From NCBI GenBank assembly GCA_905147135.1, contig LR990054.1, positions 13,181,001 through 13,245,000 of the forward strand: a stretch of DNA of 64,000 nucleotides. Reading direction: 5' to 3'. Positions 55,810 to 64,000 of this stretch are shown in pieces. The stretch is from Blastobasis lacticolella. Its lineage: Eukaryota > Arthropoda > Insecta > Lepidoptera > Blastobasidae. The translations under genes and the position numbers were made by a program. Every line of letters starts with the position of its first letter. Positions within the stretch are counted from its first letter, which is position 1. Under the pieces are notes generated by a model. It saw only the letters and a program-made list of their open reading frames with translations. It had not been told where the DNA came from and searched no databases.

Positions 55810-58335
55810 AGTGTAATGACGTTTGATAAGAGATGAATTAATCCATTTCATTATTTTCTTAAAAATTGTATTTATCTACAATCGAGCAGACAATTCACCT
55901 GATGCACAAAGGCTAATTTATCCTACAACGTTGCTCTTCAACAGAAATAGGGAGGTAGTACTCCAGGCAGACTCTTTTAGCTCAATAAAGCCTCCGACTT
56001 GTTGTAGAAGGTAATTGTCTTGGTTGCAAGGACGTAAAGTCACAACACTTGGCATATACACGATGGCACGTTACTATCTCCATCGTAATTCATTCAATGT
56101 TCGGCATATAAAATAAATTTTCTTATTTTATTTGTAACCGAAAAATCCTTTTCATTCCTTTATGATGCTTCTATTTAAATCTTCCGAGCGTAAAGAACAT
56201 AAGCCTATTTTGTCATATGGATATAAATTAAACCTGTGTGAAGGTTTTGCGTGTTTACGACTTCCTGCAAAAGGAAGAGAACGTATGAGTAATTATATGA
56301 AGATTTATGTTCAATTTATGGAAAGTTTGCGAAGTAATTAAGTTTTTGCATAGACTCGAGGCGATGCATCTTGGTGCTTGTGACATATTTTACGTCGATT
56401 TGTATGACGGATGAATATGCGGAAAACTGCATTTGACTGACTAACCACAAAGCGTGCTGGAAAACCTTTTCGTGTTATTTATTTTTAGAACATTATTTTA
56501 TATCCATATTTTTTGATTTATTTCTGTATTTTTCACGTTAAATAACTCACCATACTCAATTTCGCCCGCATCCCAGGGTCTATCAAGTACTACAAGCTAC
56601 ATTTCTGAGCCTGACATAAGCTCTTCCCTCCCTTCCACATTCATACATCTTTTCAAATATTTGTGTCTCATATTTTTAATCTTACTTAAACATGGCAGGC
56701 AGAGACTACCGAGTGCCACAAGCTACGTTCCTGAATTCTGATACAAGTCTTTTTCCCTTTCACATTCATAGGTACATCTTCTCATATATGTGCCGGTTGA
56801 GGATAATCTTAGTTACTGGAATTTTAAGCATTCCATTAATCTTAATCGTAGTCAGATTCGAAACCTCTGCCTCTCCCTTCTTTCCTTCTGTCAACCCTTG
56901 TGGGATGCGGGCAAGAAGATGTATACAAAATAATATATATATAATAAAATAGGTGGCCACTTAGTTCATATTATCACTATGTCCAGGTCGTCAGCTAATG
57001 CGTTGACTGTACTCAACGTGGAAATATAATGGGTCATGCGCCTCCGTCTATTACGAAAGTGGGTAGAATCTGTGCGCATACGCCGAAACCTTGACCGCGG
57101 GGAGACAATGGCTGCGTGCGGAGACGATACTTAGGTATACCTCCTCTTGGCTGTGGGAACTCCATGATGTACATATACCGTTCAGTATAGACTGACATTC
57201 CATCAGGCACGTTACTACTCAAATGAAACCATTAAATTAGATTTATGAGATTAGACAATTTAAATTATAGAAGTGGAACTTTTAAATACATACAAATCAT
57301 TCAAAGGAATCTAAGTATTTATGTCTGCTTGAGACATTGGAATTCGAATAAAGCAACTTATTAAGTTTATTATGATTTATGAATATTATAGTTTGGTGGT
57401 GCCAAAGATTAGCGTGCAATGTTATTAGATTTATGACTTATGTAATTATTTTGACATCATATTTTCGAATCTTTGAATCAATCTCCTAAGGCACTTTACT
57501 TTGTTTTTAAATTGGTAATAATTAAGTAATTGTTTTTGTCAGTTATAAACCACTACCATACAATTTACATAGAGAGTAGATTATTTTTCATAGAGTAAAA
57601 CTTATTGCGTTGTCTTCGATATACTCAGTCAGAAATCCATGAAGTGGTGGTATACGAATTCGTGCCACTGGGCAACAATTAAAGGTTTTATATAACTTTT
57701 TTACATGTTAGGAATGTAGAATAAGTATAACGTCAAATTAAAATGATATTTATCGTAATTTGAAAATCGAACAGTTGAAAAGCTTACAAGGAAGTTCGAT
57801 TTGCAACTGTTCCTATAAGGACAAACCTTTTTGATGTTACTCATTTGCACAAAAAACTACGGAACACGATCGCGCGTCAATTCCCTGGAAATCACAAAAA
57901 AATAAACGTTAATAAAATTGTGTTCTCATTGTAATCAATCGTTGTGATTGTTAAATGGAAACCCTCCGAACATGAAGGCTCAAAGTAACATTCGCGAGCT
58001 TCACAAATTCATAACTGTTTATTCATTGTAACCATTGCGGTTTTTGAAGAACTCAATTGATATTATTAGATTGGTACTCTATCGGTACTCCTTACAAATA
58101 AGATGACGCAGTGATAGCGGTTTTTGTGTTTCTCTATAACGGTAGGTGGGCTATATAGGCCAATAGGTAATGTCCATTAGCCGTAACTAAGTAAGATAAA
58201 TGGCTATTTTTGGTTGGAGTACTTGAAAAACGCATTGTATTCTAACTGTTGTTGAGTCTCGATACATGTTTAACGGTATGTTTAATGACTAATTCGTTTG
58301 AATTGCGTTAATCTGTTATAAACGCAACGGAAAGA
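55810..58335. other. Intergenic, nothing firm
   Basis: Around 56575-56790 the block CACAAGCTACGTTCCTGA and its relative TACAAGCTACATTTCTGA recur in order with TTCACATTCATA, perhaps a diverged tandem or two LINE UTR pieces. No gene supported. Confidence 0.35.
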
Positions 58336-58339
58336 AATA

Positions 58340-58606
58340 TAAGCGCACACAGACGGACGGTCCATCTGATGGAAAGTGGCCACCACTGTTCAGGACATCT
58401 GCAATCTAAGTGGAGTGGATGCGGTGCCGGCCTTTGAGGTACCTGTAGACATGCCTTTTGAAGAACCCCATGTTGTAGTGTAGAGAAAAGACTCGGAAGG
58501 GGATGTCTTTGCTCATTCCACATCTTACACGTGCGACTAAATTATCGAAGCATTTTAATAAGCTAAGCTTCGCATAGAATAAACCAATAAAAAATAGTGG
58601 TTTCAT
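58340..58606 (-). mobile_element. LINE C-terminal fragment
   Basis: The minus frame reads RCGMSKDIPFRVFSLHYNMG and FFKRHVYRYLKGRHRIHST, then a GGHFPSDGP-like tail. Member of the LWNELP/FFKR group. Confidence 0.7.
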
Positions 58607-58609
58607 TAA

Positions 58610-61555
58610 TAAAATTCATTTTGCATCAATTATTCAAATGACTTATTTTGTAATCAAACTAAGACGATATCGTGAAAATCAGTTGTTAAGAAACCTCGGC
58701 GTCGGTTTAATATGCGTCTCGATATCATATATCAAATGATTTCGATTACGAAGAACATCAATTGAGATTGTGATTGACATAAATTGCCTGAATAATTCGA
58801 TTTCTGTTGTCTCTAAATTAAGTTTCTGCGACGAGTAGCCAGAGTGAATAGGCTGTTCCTAGACAGATATGCTTTTTATTAGGCCGCAACTTAATTTACC
58901 ATCACCTAGTAAACTTCACGTATCGTACAGTTGTGTTATTCTCTAAGACAGTCTAAGACAACATCCGTGAGCGCAACAATGAAACGTGACAGATCGTGGC
59001 CAGGTTGCTAAGCAACGCGCAAATTTCTGTTCAAATATTGTTATTATTCGTTTCTGTTTCTTAGAGAATCGCACCCCTAATCGTGGCAAACTTTATAATC
59101 GACGATTTTAACTGCATAGTAGCGACTTTGCATAAAAATCTGCGTGCGTAAACTTCCCAAACTACATGTACGTCTCTATGCTCAGGAAGCTTGACAGCAA
59201 CTGTACCTACTTCGATTACAAGCCATATTTCATACAATTTCTTTTGCAACGGTTTTAATAACAGTTACTCGTTTATTCGCTAGACTAGCGTTGCAAGTAA
59301 CACAGTATCAAAGAAACACGAATATCTTTGCCAAACAATGAGTCAGATCAGCTTCGATCATTGACATTGCGCGGTTTCAAGTTTATTGCACCCGTAGGTA
59401 GCACAACATCTTTTTCCGCCTTATTATGTACGATAATACCATTTTTTCCTTATACACGGTCCATCAGATTTTTAAATAAATTATTAAATAGAAAGTGACT
59501 AAATAGATCTCGACCGCACAACACACGTTAATACACATTCAGCAGTGTTCTTCGAGGGCTGATAAATAAATACCCGGTATTTTTGAATTACGAATATAAA
59601 TACGTCGTGAGAACACATAATTATAAGTAATATGTAAATATCCCGCGGTTTTGGATGCGTAGTTAAAGTTATTACTACGACGTATTTAAATTCGAAATTC
59701 AAATATTCGGGGCATTTATTTATCAATCAGTGTAAGTAGTGTTACGAGATCGTTCTATAAACTTTTTTACAAGGTAAAAGTTCAAGGCAGTTTCTGCATA
59801 AAATGCAGCAATGCAATTTAAGATATAAAATAGAAATACACGAAATACAACACACATTATTTAAACATAACTTAAAAACAGTTTTAGCTTGAATTACCCC
59901 ATTATAAATTATTTTAATATTAATAACACGTATTGTAATGTAAGACTAGTAGGATATTATCTTTAGCGCCACGTGTTTTGGTATCTACACGAAAATTGGA
60001 TTAATTGATTTTAAATATTAAATTATACAAGAATACCAACAAAACTCGTACAAATCGAACCAGTTATGTTAAAATACTGCATAAATAAAGCTAGTCGACT
60101 TCCTTACTAATCAGACCTTTATATTAAATTTTACACTTAACATGATTATAGCTACAGAGTAAATAGCTTAGGCTTATTTTTATCGAGTCGATGGCAAAAC
60201 ACATTATATTTTAGACGCTCAAAATTTGGCCACGCGCACTGCGATTGAAAGAAAAGGCAAAAAGGCTGAGCTTCAAACATTCCAGAAGATTAGTCAACAC
60301 AATACATTGATACGATTCTTGGCGTTGCAGACAATTAGGGAGCGCACTAGGATAGGTATGTAATAAATACTCTATGAAAACTCGTAGTGTCTAAATATAC
60401 CACTACACATACACAGTCTAGACATACATCAAAAATATATCTGGGTTTAGATCCACATTACGATTAACTACAATTTCTCGTATCACTTGTTAGACATATA
60501 ACATGGCCTTCATCTTTGTGGCTTCAGCATTTGTAGTAAACCAGCGATGTCACAGGAGTCAGCCCTTACATTATTGCTGTTATTGGATCTTTTCAGTCCC
60601 AGTTGCATCACAGGCTCGTCATTTCCAGGTTTTGCGCACAATAACAAAAAAATACAAAATTTTGATGTATATAAAAACACTATACAGGTTTTTACTTACG
60701 AGAAAGGGGGAGCAAATAAATGCTACATTATGGATTAGATTTAAATTCTCTTAAATCCCATTATTTTGGAACCCAATTTTTGAACCACTTGCCTGGAGCC
60801 GGTTTTTAATATTGAGAGAATCTGATAGTAGTCGCTCCACGTAAGGCACCAAAACACCACAAATTTTTATGTAAGTAATTTTTATGAAGGTCAGGAAACT
60901 TATTAAATCCGATTATATTTCCATTTCTTCCGAGATTCTTCTAAATTAAGGACAAGTATGTAAAGGATGTAACTGGAATTTAATTAGGTACTATCGATGT
61001 CTGCATCTAGTGCTTCTATATTTAGAAGGACGTGTTTGTCCGACCTAAGGCTCTAGACGCCACCGGCCTACGCGATTCCGCTTCCTGGTGCTGGTAACAG
61101 CTGGTTAGTCATTTAGCATCGCGTCTAGCTGACACTGCATAATGAGCTTGCCCCTTACGTGCTTAGTTGTCGAGTGATTGATTAATATGTTTTGTAATTA
61201 GCATCCGCCTGCCTGGCTTTATGTTTACTTTAATTTTTTGTTTTAATTAGACTAGACTAGAGTTTAACTTCAGTTTAATAGGTTTTCTTATTTTTTGTTA
61301 TTACCCGCTGCTGTTATCGCGATCGCGCCTTGTGTATTTTGATGATGGTGTTTTGCCGATCCCCAGGGAGAGGAGAGTGATGAAGTTTGATGTCATGACA
61401 TATTTTAGGTGTTATGACATCTTTAAGTTTTCCTTAGATTTTTAACGTATCCCAAATCAAATCGAGACGCTAGGAATATAGTAAACATCTGTAAATAAAA
61501 AGGTTCCAAATTCCGTAACCTTTACAGTAGTTTCAGAGATTTGCAAGTGCCATTC
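58610..61555. other. Intergenic, nothing recognised
   Basis: About 2.9 kb of AT-rich DNA. The patch at 61020-61170 is GC-richer but its frames are closed by stops. Confidence 0.4.
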
Positions 61556-61559
61556 TACT

Positions 61560-61735
61560 CTGCACCTTACCTCGCAAACGGCAGACGTAGCGTAGGATGC
61601 TCTCCAGCCAAATGGAATGACGATTTGCAAAAGGCTGCATTTGGATGCATGATACGGCAAGCCGAGGACAGAGCGCATTTGCTCATTTGAGGGAGGCCAA
61701 TGACCAGCAGTGGACTAATAAAGGCTGATAATGAT
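61560..61735 (+). mobile_element. Probable LINE tail
   Basis: In shifting frames the plus strand gives NDDLQKAAFGCMIRQAEDRA and EANDQQWTNKG, like the end of an RTE-like ORF. Broken by frameshifts. Confidence 0.45.
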
Positions 61736-61740
61736 AATTA

Positions 61741-61775
61741 TATCTACTCTGCCGAACACTATAGCCACACGGCCA
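61741..61775 (-). repeat. Short inverted piece of the 2911/16524 repeat
   Basis: Reverse complement GGCCGTGTGGCTATAGTGTT and CGGCAGAGTAGATA. Confidence 0.5.
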
Positions 61776-62095
61776 ATATAAACTTACCCATACACTTACC
61801 CATACATGCCTTGCTTTGTATATACTTCGTTATATAATTAAAATAATATTCGCGAAGATTACTAGCGGTCCATTACGGCTTTCCACGGGTATTACTAAAT
61901 AAATACAGTACAATCTTACACACAAAGTTTTGTTCAATATTTTTTTCAATCTGTATTACTTAATCTGTTTTGTAGTTTATTAAATTAGAGCGTAGTGCAG
62001 GCTGGTAATTTTAGTATTTTATATGATATACTCGTATGATGTTAATAATTTGTACTGCCTGTAATATTCGCAAAAAATACCTAAAGGGCTTTGCT
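61776..62095. other. Intergenic, nothing recognised
   Basis: AT-rich. Confidence 0.4.
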
Positions 62096-62099
62096 TTTA

Positions 62100-62420
62100 G
62101 GACCAAATAGTTTTAGAATCTCCCATCTATTCAATACTGTTTGGTTGTGGAACGATGTCCCTGGGGAGTTTTGTTTTTATACCACCAAGGTGGCAAACAA
62201 GCTTACGGCCTGCCTGATGCTAAGCAGTCACCGCATCCTATGGACGTTTGCAATACCAGGAGCATCAACAACGCGTTGCCGACCCCGTAAAAACCTTTTA
62301 ACTCCATGTTGTACTCTCAAGGGAAAACCTCTCCAGGTAGTTCATTCCACAACCTAAGTGTGCGTGAAAGAAAGTTCCTTTGGAACCGCACAGTTCGCGA
62401 CCGATTTGGCTCCAAGGTGT
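62100..62420 (-). mobile_element. LINE C-terminal end, reverse copy
   Basis: Reverse of the 40389-40640 end: from GGTCGCGAACTGTGCGGTTC at 62402 to the GGCAAACAAGCTTACGGCCT tail. The upstream-side border includes CGGTCGCGAACTGTG, extending a few bases past the truncation point of the 40389 copy. Confidence 0.75.
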
Positions 62421-63650
62421 GGGGATGAACTCCCAGTCGGTGGCAATCGGTGCGATGATAGAATGTACCTGTAGGCATCATGTCAAACAGTTTTCTCCAT
62501 AGAGTTCTTTAAGTATCAAAACCAAACACTAAAAATGTTTTACGGGGTCACCAGCCTGCCAACCCGTGAATTCGCTTAGTATTGCCACTAAAGTGCTACA
62601 ACAATAGCGCTCGTTTGCCTCCATTGATTATAGCAATCGTTTCAACTGCAAACCCATACATACATCATCAACTGTCATTAGCTCTCAACCCTTGCATGTA
62701 ATTTTTTCCTTGACGTCTCAATGTTAATGGCCAATAATGGACTCATTGTCCATGGCTTTATCGACATCAGTGTACTATCCGGAAGCAAAGATAAACGATC
62801 GCAAAGCACCATTGCTCAAACCAAACATTACGTGGCGTATCTTCATTCTCACGAGTGTTAGATAACTCAGAACAGTAGGTCAGATTCAAGCTTTGGTTCA
62901 GAACCGATGTGTGGAACACGACCTAACGCACTTTTCGTATTTAAGTGCGTACAGACTTTGTTGTTTTGTGTCTCACATAAAGATGAATACATTTACTTCA
63001 AATTGTAATCTAACAGGAGCCCTGGCGTAATCGCGCAAGAATCAGCTGTTTAATCATTGCATCATGCCGTAAGCGAATCTCTGTATGTTTTATGGAAATC
63101 AAAAGAAATCTGTCGGTACGCAATGAATTGGGTACCTCTTCCTTTTTTGGTAGTTGGTAAAAATAACACCAACAATACTAGTAATCAGCTTCACTATGGT
63201 CTTACACCCGCAATTGGCACAAAGGCATTGCCACCGACTGACTGACTTTGGAGCTGCGGTCTGCGGTTGGCGTCGTGACAAAAACCTTGCGAAATCCAGA
63301 TTTACCCGAATTACGCGCCTAATTAAAATTTCAAACTACCGCCTGTCGAAATTCTCTGTTCGTTTGCCTTCCTCTGTTACAATGAAAAATAACCACAAAA
63401 ACTTTGGGTAACGATTTTCGGGGGTATTTGTCGACTCGTCGCTTTTTTGGTTACGGGTTCGTTTATTGGTCTGCCGATGTTATTTTTGGTGTACCTATAT
63501 TCAAAAAATTACAACTCAAGAAGTGGTCCATAAACGTCAAAGAGGCTGCAGGAATTATAGCTTGGCCGAATTCTAAACATTTGCACCCATAGAAGGCGTG
63601 AAGATGAGGTCGAGCTCCGAATACAGAAACGTTCATGTGTTGTGCAGCGC
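62421..63650. other. Intergenic, nothing recognised
   Basis: Several plus and minus frames (63057-63592) lack support. Confidence 0.4.
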
Positions 63651-63654
63651 TCTA

Positions 63655-64000
63655 TAAGGTATTTAGTGCCCAAGCTGATAAGCAGGACAACCAAGACTTG
63701 GAGGATGTGAAGTTTGGTCACTAAAGGAGGAGAACTAGTAATTGGAATGTAAGTAAAAGGAAGATCTTCCGGAGCATTTTGGGACCTACATGGGAGAGAA
63801 TGGCCCTTGGAGAGTGGAAGAGTAGGAACGTTGTGTCTTTTATATTGTTGTACATCTCTATATAGTATTATTATGTTCAATAAGCAGTTAAATAAAAATA
63901 AGAACGAGGAGCTGGAATTGGTTGTTTCTGAACCCAATATTGTGGGTGAAATAAAGTCCACAAGACTGCGTTGGCTTGGATACGTGAAGAGAATTAGAGA
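63655..64000 (+). mobile_element. LINE ORF fragment running off the window
   Basis: KGGELVIGM, a stop, then RKIFRSILGPTWERMALGEW, a 75-base AT-rich insertion at about 63828-63902, then NEELELVVSEPNIVGEIKST and RLRWLGYVKRIRE at the edge. Follows the RKILRxIxGP ... ELYxLxxEPxIVxxIKxxRLRWLGHVxRM pattern of lepidopteran retroelements. Broken. Confidence 0.75.

Noticed and set aside
57034..57222. 62-codon minus frame with Pro/Gly/Arg segments
   Set aside because: No family recognised, no splice sites identified, short.
63509..63961. 150-codon minus frame
   Set aside because: Antisense to the LINE fragment at 63655-64000.
1..64000. CRISPR array, bacterial operon or prophage
   Set aside because: No regularly spaced repeats, no ribosome-binding sites or bacterial gene density. 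Introns and SINEs show eukaryotic DNA.

Overview
The window looks like nuclear DNA of an insect, most probably a moth or butterfly. It is AT-rich, its one large gene is cut by short GT-AG introns, and more than half of it is a graveyard of short mobile-element pieces: tRNA-derived SINEs whose tails end in ATG/GAT repeats, 3' ends of several non-LTR (LINE) families, fold-back MITEs and Helitron-like dispersed repeats. These repeat types are the ones I know from lepidopteran genomes. Nothing bacterial, no CRISPR array and no complete tRNA or rRNA gene was seen.

1-13.7 kb: a complete gene on the minus strand, start codon at 13508 and stop codon at 1658-1660. I rebuilt 11 coding exons by hand. 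All junctions are GT-AG, the phases agree throughout, and the spliced frame is an exact multiple of three, encoding about 751 residues. The blocks VDWAALAQQW, IDAAKRRQLPAWIREG and LTEILLEVTDQEI, followed by an RS/ER-rich tail, identify it as the orthologue of PNISR (PNN-interacting serine/arginine-rich protein), a nuclear-speckle protein linked to pre-mRNA splicing. Its introns hold MITEs, a poly(A)-tailed retrocopy and an exact 57-bp tandem duplication.

13.7-19.8 kb: intergenic repeats. They include a striking palindrome cluster (15.6-16.15 kb) and a decayed LINE reverse transcriptase (minus strand, about 17.0-18.8 kb).

19.86-20.74 kb: the last exon of a second gene on the minus strand. It encodes about 280 residues rich in Asn, Gly, Phe and Lys, with a polyadenylation signal 34 bases past the stop. 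I do not recognise the family. It may be a secreted or matrix protein, and its earlier exons were not found.

20.75-64 kb: no further host gene could be established. This stretch holds about twenty LINE pieces, eight or so pieces of one SINE family (one with an 18-bp target-site duplication), several MITEs and hairpins, and unexplained AT-rich DNA. Two GC-richer islands (39.3-39.5 kb and 52.5-52.7 kb) carry orphan open frames that could be exons or foreign relics. I found no convincing evidence of a new multi-gene system. The most unusual structure is the ACCA-loop palindrome cluster at 15.6-16.15 kb.
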